This document shows positions 10,884-22,782 of a DNA stretch of 64,000 nucleotides, piece by piece. The stretch covers positions 7,316,001 through 7,380,000 of the forward strand of contig JAAXNY010000001.1 in the NCBI GenBank assembly GCA_013420905.1. Direction: 5' to 3'. This stretch comes from Collybia mongolica (lineage: Eukaryota > Basidiomycota > Agaricomycetes > Agaricales > Clitocybaceae). The notes beneath the pieces were generated by a model, which saw nothing but the letters and a program-made list of their open reading frames with translations, did not search any database and was not told where the DNA came from. Position numbers and translations under genes: made by a program. The stretch's first letter is position 1; each line of letters begins with the position of its first letter.

Positions 10884-13800
10884 TTAAAGTGCCTTGGCTA
10901 TATCATCTCTCACAGCCATATGGATAATTTCTTCATGATCAAGTGTAGACACAGCCTGAACAAACCTTTGAATGATCCACGCATCCCGCATTTTTCCAGT
11001 ATTAAGGACTAGATCCGCCAAATCCCCATGATGGCGCACCGCCAATGAATTATCAGGAAGTCGCTCACGCTCAAGGAAAACAGGCCGGGAACCCGACAAG
11101 TCACAAGGGTGAGCTGCACAGTTGTGCTGAATGTTTGCAGCACAGAGAAGATCCTAAGATGCAAGTGTCAGATAATTTTCACAGTGTGAGGGTTTATTTA
11201 CCGAAGGGGCTGCCATGTAGTATTCTTGAGAGCTCCGAATTGTGGGCATTGAGTAAGGTAATGCCAGTTCACCAGTATTAAAAACCTCTACAAGGGTGAT
11301 TGCTCCCTCAAGACGAGACAGGATTTCACGGATCTTTGCAACCCGGTAATCCCCATTAATAACCTTGTAGACCACAAAGTCATCAATACTGACACGATCC
11401 TCGTTGTCAAGAACGATGTCAGCGCCTTCCCTGAATTTTGAGCCTCCCGGAGGTGGGCGGTAGTATTGTGATGAAATTGTGTCTGACCAATCTATAATTG
11501 ATGAAGCTTTCTTATATCGGACAGCTCCTGGAGTTGAGAATAAGTAAAGTTAGATAGAAAGGAAATGAGGATATACCCTTCTGCGACCTGCTAGGCGGTG
11601 ACAACCCAAGTCTCGCTGATACAATTGACGGTGTCTGTCCTAAGGCAACGACAGAGGATCCAGCTTGTCGCCATGTAACTAATGTCTCGCTGCCATCTTC
11701 TGACTCAAATTTTTCTTCATAAAAGCCACCACTGAGAAGATGCCGGATACGAACAAGCCCAGCGGCATGTTTCGCAATATCAAGGGAAGGAGCCTGACGG
11801 TTGGAATGAATTGACCATGCCCGTATGATGGCATTGAATGCTTCAAAAACTTCAGTTGCAAAAAGGATTGCTGGCCCAAAGCGTCGAATGTGAGCGACGA
11901 GATGTAAAAGAAGATGAAATTTTGGTTTATTAAACCAGCGAGGAGTCCACCGAGCAGTGCAGTTTAGAAAGCGGTCGACTGCACTTTCTAATTTTGCCTG
12001 TCGAAGATAATTAGATTGTGCTAACAGTTAGCCTGAGTATCGAGACATACAAGATATTCATCAAGATTATCAATCCGTGGTTGCCAAATCAAGGGGACCA
12101 GAGCTGCGAGAGCCGCCCAGGTTTGAAGGATACTGTCATCCAACAGGTCATACAGCGCAAATATTGCGATCTGCTCCACAATTTTGAAGTCACGTCCAAC
12201 GAGTGATCCAGCGTATTGGACCAGCGTATGACCACGCAAGGATCCAATGTGGGGGTCAAGTCCCGACATGTCCATACTAGTCAATCGAACTTTCAGGGTT
12301 CCCTTCTGTTCATCTGAAAGACGCTCAATGGCATCCCGCCAAAAATACTTCACAAAGCCTAGCAACACAACATGAAGAATTTCCACTGGTGTATCAGAGT
12401 GTGGGTTTAGATCTGTCAGACCTGCTATGTCACCAGTAGACAGATGATGCTAAAGGACACGATGGCTTACCTTTTATGCGCCATACTGGGCTATATGGCT
12501 GAGTTGGCATTGTGGACAGAATTCGGTGAGTTGCGGCCTCAGCACGAGGACCACTAAGCTTTTTGCGGGCATTGTCAATTTTGTCAACGAAATAATGGAG
12601 AAATTTGTCTTTGATACCAGTTGATGTGCGTAATATCTGATTTTGCTTCTGTGGCTCCATTCCAACAACGTTCTCAAATATCTCGCGAGACGTCTTTTGA
12701 GTTTCTACAGGCTCGCGTGCCTTGCCAACCTACATATTGAGACCAGAAATGTGGGTCATGATAGTATATTCTTATATATTATTGGTTTTACCTGCATGAA
12801 ACGCCGAACACGATCCACCATACCTGCAAAGGTTTCACCTTTTTTCACAGCACCGTCAAATTCTTCCATGTCATCACCATCTTTACCTTTGACCCAGCAT
12901 GACCTGCAAAAGAATTTGGATCGAAGACCAGAGTGGCAAGCAAATTCACTCTGCATCGGGTTATCACCTAGTAAGGCCAGTATCCAGAGGATAACCAATA
13001 CTGTCTCTCCATACAGACAGTCATAAACCCGAACACCGCCCGCTTGGCATTCCCTAGAATTAACAGGTCACATTAATAAGGATGTTACGATATAGCGTAA
13101 CTTTCAATCATACTCAATATCTTCTACAAGACCTTCGAGCATTTCTAATGGAGGTGCAGCATTTGATGTACAGAGAAAGTGAACATTGGCTTCCTTATGT
13201 GCATGTTCTCGTGGAAGCCCAGCGGCCACCATGAGAAAGCTGTTATGCTCGTTCCACTTTTTTGACCGATTCCCAGATGTGTCGTCACAATACAGCCAGG
13301 CAGGGTAAGCAACCACTCGCGAACCTTTGGCCTTGTTGCGCCACTCATTGAGGAGTGGATAAGGCCACGGCTGCAATAGCGCTTCATTGGAAGCATCTCG
13401 CATCCCTATAGTCGATTAGATTTGGTTTGTTGCAATGCACCGGGTCTCATACCTGCAATCTGAGTTGCTGATGGGACTCCCGGGCCTAGGTAGGCACCAT
13501 TGTGAATGTCGCTCCCCGAAAGCAATAACTGGTTATCAGAGAACGTTAACTCATCCCATCGTTCAACAACCCAACCCCCATTCAAGGTAACCATTCGCCA
13601 GGCACGACACATCATGACACCGGCTTTCTTGTACCAGCGCGTTGGAATACACATAGTTCCATCATGAAGTCGTGTTGGCTCCATAATAAAGTAATCATTG
13701 AGCCCGACTCAGTGCATGGGAGTAAGCTGACGTGGGTCAACATCATGTAGCCAACGAGAAGCTTGCGTTGCAGATGTCAAGACCTGACCAGTATCTTCTG

Positions 13801-14917
13801 GGTAAACTTCTAGTACGTTTCTCACTGCCGGATTTGAGAAATCCTGGCCAACAGTCAGTACAGAACATAGTGAGATCACACCGAATTTACCAGTGCTATC
13901 ATAGATGATGGTTTTATAATATGGTAGGTGTGTCCCAACGAGCCCAAATGGCGGGAGATGCCTACACCACACAAGCCCTCCATTACTGCTGACGTGGATT
14001 TTATATTTGAAATCATAGGAACATCAGTCACTCCATTAATCCCCAATAGCCAGAGCATGACTTCCAAATCCTTGTGCGAAAAAACCGACCTCGGGAGTTG
14101 TGATACAATATCGAGTGTACATGACTGTTATCTACATTAGCAACGTATTGAGATGGTAATAGAGAGGCTGACACTGCGGTCAGGCCAGGGGCTCCAGACG
14201 CCGGTCGACGAAGATCGGGGCAGACCACGGCGACGGACTGATGGCAGGCTATGTTTTTCTACATAAATAATGAGAAAGGGGCCAAAAGAAACAATCTATA
14301 TACTTACCAGCAGGAACATCAGGAGGGGGTGGTAAGAATGTATCCTCAACATCCCCGGATCCTTCATCCTCATCCTCAGAGTCTTCGTTGAGTAAGAATG
14401 CGTCGAGTGCTCTGTTAACCGCTTCGCGAACAGCGGTCCGATGACTGCGATGAGCAAGATATGCATTGGGAGTGAAGTCGTCGACTTGTATTGCGCTGGG
14501 GCCAACCGGTGAGGCCATCTGTGGGGAATGCCTTGGTGGGGGAGATGGTACAGGAGATGGTGATGGATGCGTCGAATGGCCAACTTGACTATATGTGTTG
14601 AGCATATCTAAGAACGGATCGCCTGCAGGATGATCGTCAACCATCATAACCCCAGCTGGGGTATCTTCAATCGCAGCGACGTTAGCAGCTTCCAGACTCG
14701 CGATATAACGGTCGGTTGCCCGACGATGCTTGGCTGTACCCCCGTGGATGACAGCATTTCGCGCAGTCATCGTCTCAGGAGCATCGTTGCACCTCAAGCA
14801 TGACCAGAACTGCCGGTCAACTCGTACAAAATCTAGATAAAGAGTCAGTGGTGGGAACATATTATTCTCGAACAAGCTCGACATACTTTCTGGATCAGAA
14901 AGACGGGCAATAGACAT
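10884..14917 (-). pseudogene. Tnp2/Plavaka-like (CACTA-type) transposase-family gene with one in-frame stop
   Basis: The exons I can join are complement(10884-11152ish, ~11202-11527, 11577-11997, 12051-12412, 12481-12729, 12792-13053, 13114-13405, 13453-13843, 13891-14124, 14173-14258, 14308-14832, 14887-14917). The product belongs to a family repeated many times in agaricomycete genomes. Landmarks in order: an N-terminal Cys pair and TARNAVIHGGTAKHRR; YPEDTGQ; YCDDTSGNRSKKWNEHNSF; VHFLCTSNAAPPLEMLEG; LALLGDNPMQSEFACHSGLR followed by FFCRSCW; DTPVEILHVVLLGFVKYFW; KPKFHLLLHLVAHIRRFGPA; and a C-terminal NIQHNCAAHPC knuckle. The Cys knuckle after GDNP and the EILHVVLLG block resemble Tnp2-type transposases, hence the name, but the class is an inference. 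The frame is broken only by TGA at 13709-13711, directly before VGLNDYFIMEPTRL. That stop looks like a CGA-to-TGA change at a CpG, so the gene is probably a young pseudogene. Confidence 0.65.
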
Positions 14918-16002
14918 TGATAGAAGAACGAAATTAATAATAATAAAGTTGAAGATATATTGTCCACAGTATAGCACAGATCGCAAGTAGCGTTCAAGAA
15001 GAGAGGTAAGTCACTGTGCAAGCCAGGTACTCTACGCAGGGTGAGGGCAGAGATCAAGTGAAGATTGCAGGCGTAGAACTGCCAGCAGAGCACACTTATT
15101 TTACACTCCGAATGCACTCCGACCTTCACGCTCCTGGCAGGTGGTTCAGGCTGAAAGCCACGTGCGAGCGAGTATTTGGCAGTGTACTTTGTTTGATTTT
15201 ATTGAACTAATTCAGAAACTCTAAGTTATCACAAAGTATGTACAAAACAGTTTTTGCACGTGTGATATGATTCTAACAACCGGGTTTAAAGGAGGGACAT
15301 AAGAGCAGGTGAGTGTGCGCGCATACGCGTTGGAGGGGAGACACACACTAGGGGATGCACACTCTGTTGCATTAGCTAGTATACATATATGAGTATCCTC
15401 TGTAATTCACTACTCGAATATATTTCTTTTTGAATTTTCAAACTGCTGGTGGTAAAAGGAAATAAAGCCTCGAGCATGGCAAGCAACAAGAAATGCATGG
15501 CGAAATGCTGGAAAAATGTCTTGCAAAATGTTAGAAAAATGATCATATTATGAGTAATAACCTGGAAATATCCTCCTCGAGATATTTCCAGCGAAACATT
15601 AGAGTATTTGGGCCAATATTTGAGCTTCTCTGAAGTTTCACATGTTGCAATATTTTCGGCTTTGTGCTGTGATTGGAAGAGCAGGACCACAGTCCAGCGC
15701 TTGTTTTCATCATCGATGCATCATCGATCTGATCACAAGTATACAGTGCTCGAGATGGCACGAGAGTCAATCTAAAACACAGATCCCGTTGACCCTGAGT
15801 AGTGCATGTTCATAAGATCCGGAGAGCAAGGGTCGCTCTGCTTTAGTGCATCCAGCACTCATAATGGCTGGTTCGTGCCACACCATGTCACTCTTTAAGT
15901 ATTGTGAACTCGAAAGCGATGGTTGCCAGTGAGGTAATAACTTCAAATACATCTACATGTCTTTGTATTACAGATTTCAATGACGAGTGCAACAAGAATC
16001 TT
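14918..16002. other. Intergenic region between the transposase-family gene and GH5
   Basis: About 1.1 kb with short overlapping frames only. It holds the upstream region of the transposase-family gene and the 3' flank of the endoglucanase. It contains a small perfect hairpin at 15563-15590. Confidence 0.6.
15563..15590. repeat. Short perfect inverted repeat
   Basis: The arms TGGAAATATC (15563-15572) and GATATTTCCA (15581-15590) are exact reverse complements around an 8-nt loop. It could form a hairpin, or be the footprint of a small element. Nothing around it shows a function. Confidence 0.55.
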
Positions 16003-18044
16003 CTACATGAACGGCTTAATCGCCTGGGGAAGCATCTGAGCGATGGCAGCACCATTGGGGGGCTCCATCGATTGGAAGTACTGTTTAACATATCATATCA
16101 ATCCACACTCTGTAATCATGAATCTATAAAGCTTACATTGCCCCACCAGGGCCCGGCAGCCCACCAGGCAAAACCTGAAAGGTAAAATTCACTGTTAGAG
16201 GTCTTCTTACAAATCAGGAAGCAGGGACTGACCGAGCCAGACGCCAGATTGTTGCATGGAGCAGAGAGCCCCCTTGACGGCGGCAATACAGTTTGAGTTG
16301 GACCCAGCACCGATCTCTCCGAGGAAGCCCTTGAGGTTGTTGGCCTTAAGCCAGGCAGTCGCCACAGCTAGACGTTCGGCGCCGATGGTGGATGAGACAC
16401 ATGTGCCAGAAGTTCCCGAACCGTCAGAGTCAAGGTATTGGTGCATCTCTATCATAGGAGATCAGAGGCACGGCGACCCCGACAATACAGAGATACACAC
16501 CGATGGCGACATTGTTGTTGGGATCCTGGATAGCTCCGAAGACGCCGCCGTTGCCTGAAGACACCCATGCTGGAGATGTACTGTCAATAGGGATGGCATC
16601 TCCAGCAAGGAGAGAACGTACACCATGCACCAGTCCATGCTGATTTAACAATAATTCAGTCTTAAAAGTTTTACCAAGCCAATGTTCAACTTACAGGTTC
16701 CTATTGAACAAAAAATCGTGTCAGTAACCGTTGAAAATTTAGCCTGTTCATTGCGTACCTTCAACGAGAATCAACTGGCTGGTAGCACCGCTGGATCTGA
16801 TACCGTTGACAGCGGCTTGGTTCTGTGAATGGGATAAGTCGCTCAACACGTCCACATGCATACGGTATTGTGGTCATACCAGGGAGAAGACCGTGGAGGC
16901 AGGGATGTCGAAAGGCTCGTTCATGATGTCTTCAAAAGCTTGTGAAAGGCTGAATAGGTAGAAAATAGGCAACGATACGAACCGAAAATAACTCGGGAGT
17001 TAGATTTGAACTCGTTGGCAAGGTTTTTCCACCCTACGAAGAAGCCGCCAGTCAATACAACATCTGGAAACTATAAACAACACACATGTTTGGAAGCTGA
17101 TTGAACGATATTCAGCACTGATCTGCCAACGGGTCAAATAAATTCACTCACTTGGTGGTGCTGGTGATGATAGCGCCATTGTATCTCATGAAGTTATGGG
17201 CTGCGCCGAGGTCTCATAAGTAAAGTCGAATAATAAGACAATGACTATACGCACGTTCAATGATGGCGTATGCGCCTTTGTTGGTAATGTAGTTGACGGT
17301 CTATACACGCAACGTACGTCAGTGGTCGGGTGTTGGTGCATATTATGCGATTTCACGAACGGATTTCAAGGAAGCCATGTATGTCGCATCAAAACCGCCT
17401 GTAAGTCCTTGTGCAGGAGGGCTGAGACGCTCTTGTTGGAAAGGAACTCGGAAGGTGTTGAACCCTTGCCCAACGAAGTACTAGGGTTACATATAAGTAT
17501 CTCCCAATATGATAGGTTGCCACCACGTACATCGATGGAAGTGGTAGCAGGCCAGATATAATCAGTCCCGAGTACTCCCTATGGGTCAAACATTAGGATC
17601 ATCTCTGAAGCACGACTTTCTCGGAGAACTAACAGGGATTTTGGTGTTTCCGAATTCGGCGCCAGATTGGTTGACACCAAAGAATCTGAACTTGGACCCA
17701 GAGCAGACCGTGGAAGTGGGGTTCGGTGCGGACGTCGTCGTTGTACCGCTTCCTGAACCAGGTTGGCATTGGTAGTAGTCTTCAACAACCGATGGGTATC
17801 AGCACTTCTCTCGACATTTCTGAGACTTACAATCATTAACAACAACACATGTCGATCCAGCATCACAGTTAGTGGGGCCTGTGTAATTAATACCCTGAGA
17901 ACACGACAATTCAATTCAATGGAGCTCCGCAAGGTGAACGAAGTGACTCACGCCGCATTGTCCCCAGACAGCAACCGATAGTGCGGGAGTGCTGAGGGCA
18001 ACAAGAACTGCCAGGGAGGCGAGATTCGATAATGCAGATATCAT
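16003..18044 (-). CDS. Secreted endo-beta-1,4-glucanase, GH5 with N-terminal CBM1
   Basis: It cuts internal beta-1,4 bonds in cellulose outside the cell. The protein starts with a signal peptide (MISALSNLASLAVLVALSTP). A fungal CBM1 cellulose-binding domain follows (VWGQCGGINYTGPTNCDAGS then DYYYQCQPG), then a short Thr/Ser linker (SGTTTTSAPNPTSTVC) and the GH5 barrel. The acid/base Glu is in VIFDIMNEPFDIPAS and the nucleophile Glu in LKGFLGEIGAGSN. Other family blocks are GVNQSGAEFG, YLDSDGSGTSGTCVSSTIG and GFAWWAAGPWWGNYF. The gene is split into many small exons; one is only 6 nt (16695-16700) and is needed to keep the GTSWTGAW block. The stop is TAG at 16003-16005. The layout is like Trichoderma EG2-type GH5_5 enzymes. 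All catalytic residues are present, so it should be active. Confidence 0.9.
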
Positions 18045-18763
18045 TTTCGAGATATTTGACTAGCATTGCTGCATTTCCTGTGGGTTTAAATATGTACCAT
18101 CTGGAGGGCTCTCCGTCAAAAATCCGACATACCTCCTCAGAAGGAACGTCGTATCACATGGGCGTGACTATTGCAAGAGGTCTTTTGACCTTTATGATGC
18201 AACCCATACACCGGGGTGAGCTGTGATACCGAGTAGTTTTCTTCCCTGTCAAAAGCAAAGGGACTTGTCACTGTCAAGATCCAAATCCTACCTGCGACGA
18301 CTATTCACCTTGATTTATCCAGACGGCTGGATATGATTATTTTGGTGTCGAACCTCTGTGGAGTAGTTGGCAGCGGAATTGATGGGTAATTCGACTTCCC
18401 AAGTTCGAAATTCCTCTGGAAACACTTGACCGAGATTTACCCTCGATGGTAGTATATGCGCGTCGGATACCTACACATATGACTTATAGTATTGAAATAG
18501 CCTGTTTAATCTCAACGCATGACCACGTTCAACGATTGTCGAGAAGGACGCGAGTGAGCGGATGTTTTTGCGGCTCGGATTGATTGCCAAGCTTGCCCGG
18601 TTCAAATGAAGCGGACAAACGTCGGGCCATCTAGGAAAACAAAGAGGAGCTGGATTCTCGGAGGAATAAAGATACATTTTGGGAAGAACTACGATTGCAG
18701 GCGTATTTTAAAATATTAAGAATGGAAAATTACACGGAAAGCAAAGGGACACGGAAACGCACC
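18045..18763. other. Upstream region of the endoglucanase
   Basis: This ~720 bp stretch is the endoglucanase promoter plus the 3' flank of the SARAF-like gene. I see no coding frame. Without expression data I cannot assign regulator sites. Confidence 0.55.
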
Positions 18764-19777
18764 TCAACGTACGTTCGACCCACCCAAACCTGTGCTCCGT
18801 CTCATAGCTCCGAGATTAGATGAACCTTCGCCGCGGTCGTCAAATCGCGGTTGTGTGGGGGCACGGGGCCTTGAGGTGAAGAAAGACGATCGAGGAGTTT
18901 GCTCCCTTTCCCAGTCATAGGGTGTAGCAACTGGCTGAGGTTGGTTTCGGTTTCTGAGTAGGTGGGCTGCGGCGCCTCCGAGAGCTGCTCCTGTCCAAAA
19001 ACCAGGCCTCCACCTTTGGCTTGCTGGCTCAGTGGGGTCTTTAGAGTATGGCGGGGGGGGAGGTTGTGCTCCCCGATCATCCATACCTCCAGGGAACCAA
19101 CCCCCATGATTACTTGGCCGGGGTGCGGGTGGTGGTGGTGGCCGGAAGCTTCGGGAAGCATGATTACGTCGGAAACAGGACAAGAAAAAGTTGTAGAGGA
19201 TGAAGACCAGAAACGCAGTCCAAACAACGGTGAAGATAATTGTAGATATATCGTACGCTGAGCGAATGGATGAAACAACTTCTTTGATAGATAACCGTTC
19301 ACTCACATCTCCATATTGGTGATTCATCGGTGTTACGAAGGATACCTGGGACTTGAACCAACCGATATTCCAGAGAGCAAGAACCTGGAAAAGCAGATAT
19401 CAAACCCGCACACACCAAAAACGGCTATCCAACGCCAACTGACCTTTCAATACATGTGGATCTCCTGGCCTAGACCACCCTTCACATGAAACCTCGACTC
19501 TTCCAAAGCGCAACGACTCTGGGAGGTCAGCTTCACACTGAGATGATACACTGAGACGAGATACATAGTGTAGGGCTGGGCATATGGCTCTCACCTTCCA
19601 ATCAACTTCAGTACCGCTTCCTCCTAAACTAACACAACGGACGACATCTGGTGTGTAATATTTGCATGGGGCACCTCTACAAACAAGCTGTGGTACTGGA
19701 CTTGTGCGGCGCGCAGCAGTGATGGAGTCTTTATAAAAAGTCAGCGCTGGAATTCGAGCAAGTTCAAGGCGAGACAT
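18764..19777 (-). CDS. SARAF-like store-operated calcium entry regulator (TMEM66/DUF1183 family)
   Basis: SARAF is an ER membrane protein that limits store-operated calcium entry in animals; the fungal role is less clear. The exons are complement(18764-19257, 19307-19384, 19444-19537, 19595-19777), giving 282 aa. The luminal part has the family blocks ARIPALTFYKDSITAARR, PQLVCRGAPC, CEADLPESLRFGRVEVSCEG and LEYRLVQV, with several paired cysteines. One membrane helix follows (STIIFTVVWTAFLVFILYNF). The cytosolic tail is Pro-rich and carries the signature GGWFPGG, PPPPPYSKDP, RWRPGFWTGAALGGAAAHLL. The family usually begins with a signal peptide, but the only start I can support (19777) lacks one. 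A short upstream coding exon may be missing from this model. It lies 193 bp downstream of the OPT gene's stop, on the same strand. Confidence 0.85.
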
Positions 19778-19970
19778 CGCTGTGAGTTCCCAGATGTGCG
19801 TGCGTTAATGACAATGTTACGTCCCCGACTCTATGCAACTTGGGGCTACATACGGTCGTGAGCGCTTCTGCATGTAAATGACGTGGTGTCAACGTGTTCG
19901 TTTGAATTTTCAATACATATGTAAGCAGGATGATGAAACAGTGATCATTCAACGTGTTCGCTCCAACAAA

Positions 19971-22503
19971 TTATGCAGGAGGACAGCCTCCACAAAGCCC
20001 ATGGCCACATCCCCAGCAGCTCACCGCATGTACACCAAACGTTTGCAACACCAATGTCACGATGCTAACTACTCCTTCTCCGAGAACAAATCCACTTGCG
20101 ATTACTATCAACCGAATATCGCTCTTATCTTTCGCATATCGGGTGCGATACATGTATTCCATCACACCTCCAATAAGACGCGCAATGGAGAACGAGGGTG
20201 TGTTCAAAAAACCAATTGCAAAGGCAACACCGGAGGGGATCCACTTGGCTAACCAATGTTGTCGCCTGGCGGTGAACGTTTTGGTCGCTGACAGGAGCCC
20301 GAAGAGTAGAGAAAATCCGATCATGAAAGATGAGCTTTTTTCCGGTAACTGACCGTCGCCTAAAGGACATGTCAGTTTAATCGCATCGTAATTGTTTCTG
20401 GTACATACGAAGAAGTCTCGCGAGACTGAGCCAAACATAGGCGGTAGGGGCAGGGAATGATGGGCCCGGAATAACATAGGCTCGATTGTAAAGCGTGAAC
20501 GCAGTTGTGGTAACTACGATGGAGACGGAAGAGCCTATCAGTTGCCCATAAAATTGCGCTCTGGGTGAAGCGTGACACAAATGACCAGTCTTCAAGTCTT
20601 GCATGAGATCACCAGCCCTAGATAACTTTAGTAATTTGACCTGGCATAATTGCGAAGACCTTACTGTTGTGCGCCAGCCTCGGCAACACCGCCTGCGATG
20701 ATGTTGGCAACAATATTCCCAGGTTGAATCCAAGCAAACAATAACTGAGAAATCTTGCCTAGTCCAGAGACGGGATTCAGGTCCGTTTCACCAAGGGCAC
20801 GAACACTATAGAGATGGGGTCAAGCGGCATATAAGGTAGAATCCTCGCGACCTACCCAATAATGCTCAACATTCCTCCAAGCACGAACCCGAGAACAGTT
20901 GCCCAGGGCTTTATGCCGTCATGCCCAAATACTATCCAGACAAGGATGGTCCCGATGAAAACGCTGGAGGCCAGGCCGACTAGAACCCATTTTATTGGAA
21001 CAAGCCTATCCTCGGTTTCTGTTTCATGATTTTCCGTGACATTACCATCGATAGGGACGTAGTCATTCCTTGATTTCGAAAACATATCCGTGACATAATC
21101 GATGCCAACAGGCACGAGCGAAACAAAGCTGTCTGCACACATAATCCCCAAAGATGTCCAAAGAATCCAACCTCTGGCGCCGTTTGACATGTCCCCAACT
21201 GGACCTGGGGCCCACTTGGAGAGCTTAGAAAGAGGTGATAGGACTGCCCAGCCAACAACCATACCCTTGAACGGGTAAGAAAACTTTGGATCATAGCCGT
21301 GATTGAACTTACCATATTCATACTAAGAGTCGTAGGGAATCCCATGATGATTCCTATAGACAATTTAAATGTTTGTCTAAAGAAAACTCCACAAAGTAGG
21401 CTGACCTTGACCAACATAAGACAAACTTGGCGTGAAATACCAGAGCCATTCACGAGCCAGATAGTTCCCAAACGACGGAATTGCAAACAAAACTGGAAAG
21501 AAATAGGCAAAGAGCTGTATGGCGCCTGTTACCTCTTACGGTACCAAGAGCGTGAATAAAGCCTCACAGTCATAAAGCCTGAGGCAGCGAAACTCCAGCT
21601 AAGGGACCACCAGCCGTCGTGCTGAACAGTTTCTCGCACACTTGTATCTTCAGGTTCATCATCATTTTCTGTGATTTGAGCACCAGGAGCTTCACTAGTT
21701 TCACTGATGTCTTCCTCTGCATCAAGTGGCCTGTACCCTCTTCTCTGTCGTATGCTCGTATCCGGCGGGGGTAGTTTATGTAACACCGAAATTAGCTGAG
21801 CCGTGGCCGTACCAGACGGAAAAGTAAGCTGTTCTTCTATAATCTGTATAAGGCTGTCAGTTGAGATATCATATTAAGTCCTAGTATGTCGAATACCTAC
21901 CACTTGTTTACGGATGGGGGGCGAAAGAAATACACTAGTCGTTCAGTTTGGGTGGAAATTTGGCTAGGAGATGATACAGATAGGCCTACCCAAAATACGC
22001 AACTGCACACGACCAAGCCATTGCCGATAGCCATGTAAGGTGCACAGGTGGGACCCCATCGCGTTCTTCACTGAGTAAACTCAGCGCTGGAAGGATTCCA
22101 ACAAATCCTGCAGCGAGAGGCATTGTCCCTGTAGCGACAGCAGTAGTCTGTACAACGATGATCTCCTGAGGAGTAAGTGGAGTGGGCAGGATGCGAGAAA
22201 TAAGGAACCCAATTAGCGCCGACTGTATGGACATCCTAAGGAAGGTCAGTATGGAAGTAGTGAGCGTGCGGGAAGATTGCACACATAGATATCCATCCAG
22301 ACTGCAAGCCAAGACTCAAATTCGTAAAGCAAATTAAGCATCCAATCGCTAGCCCCAGAATGACAGCAGTAAACGTGAACTCAGGTTGGGACGTTGGGAC
22401 TGACGAGTCCCCGCTAACTCCACGCCGCCTGTCTGGATGGTCAGAGTAGTTTGGCAACAAAAAAAAAGGGGGCAACGCACCTCAGCCAAGTAGTGAGATT
22501 CAT
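19971..22503 (-). CDS. OPT-family oligopeptide transporter
   Basis: OPT proteins are proton-coupled importers of small peptides or metal chelates. Exon 1 is 22503-22481 (MNLTTWLR), exon 2 is 22428-22285 and exon 3 starts at 22235; further exons run to TAA at 19971-19973. All joins I traced are phase-consistent. Recognisable OPT/YSL blocks include EFTFTAVILGLAIGCLICF, NLSLGLQSGWISMMSIQSAL, EQLTFPSGTATAQLI, GQGIIMGFPTTLSMNMGM, SNGARGWILWTSLGIMCADS, GQQ-like AEAGAQQAGDLMQDLKTGH and LIGGVMEYMYRTRY. About 15 membrane helices are expected. An acidic hydrophilic loop sits after the EEQLTFPSGTA helix, and another separates the halves. The product resembles the fungal YGL114W-like OPT branch. The start lies 279 bp from the MetRS start in a shared upstream region that contains a CGG-N6-CCG palindrome. 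Confidence 0.85.
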
Positions 22504-22782
22504 GGTGAAGGTGGTCTGAGCCTCGGAATCTTCTGAGCAAGGCACTGGCAAGTCAACACAGGAGCTCGTGAACGGTCCGGACCGTTTGAGTTCACATACT
22601 CAATGAATGGATTAGGTCATCACAGTATAAATCGCGTGGCCTCGCGTTGTTGTGTTCTGTTGTGATGGATGATAAGATCTGACTCGAAAAACTGCCATTC
22701 ATATCCGTTTCTTGGCTGCTAGTCATCGATTCCTGTCAGTATCTCCGCTTCACACCTCATTCATCCTCAACAAGTAATCCAA
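22504..22782. promoter_or_regulatory. Shared upstream region of the OPT transporter and MetRS
   Basis: The two genes point away from each other across 279 bp, so the promoters overlap or adjoin. The most regular element is the palindrome at 22571-22586. No TATA-like sequence is obvious next to either start. Confidence 0.55.
22571..22586. promoter_or_regulatory. Perfect 16-bp palindrome with CGG-N6-CCG half sites
   Basis: AACGGTCCGGACCGTT is its own reverse complement. It contains CGG at 22573-22575 and CCG at 22582-22584, spaced by 6 nt. Inverted CGG pairs with fixed spacing are the usual targets of fungal Zn2Cys6 dimers. It sits about 70 bp upstream of the OPT start and about 200 bp from the MetRS start. 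Its role is inferred from form and position only. Confidence 0.45.

Noticed and set aside
15340..15360. CACTA-like sequence that might be an end of the 9-15 kb element
   Set aside because: It points the wrong way for a terminus of a minus-strand unit, and I found no matching inverted copy on the other side.
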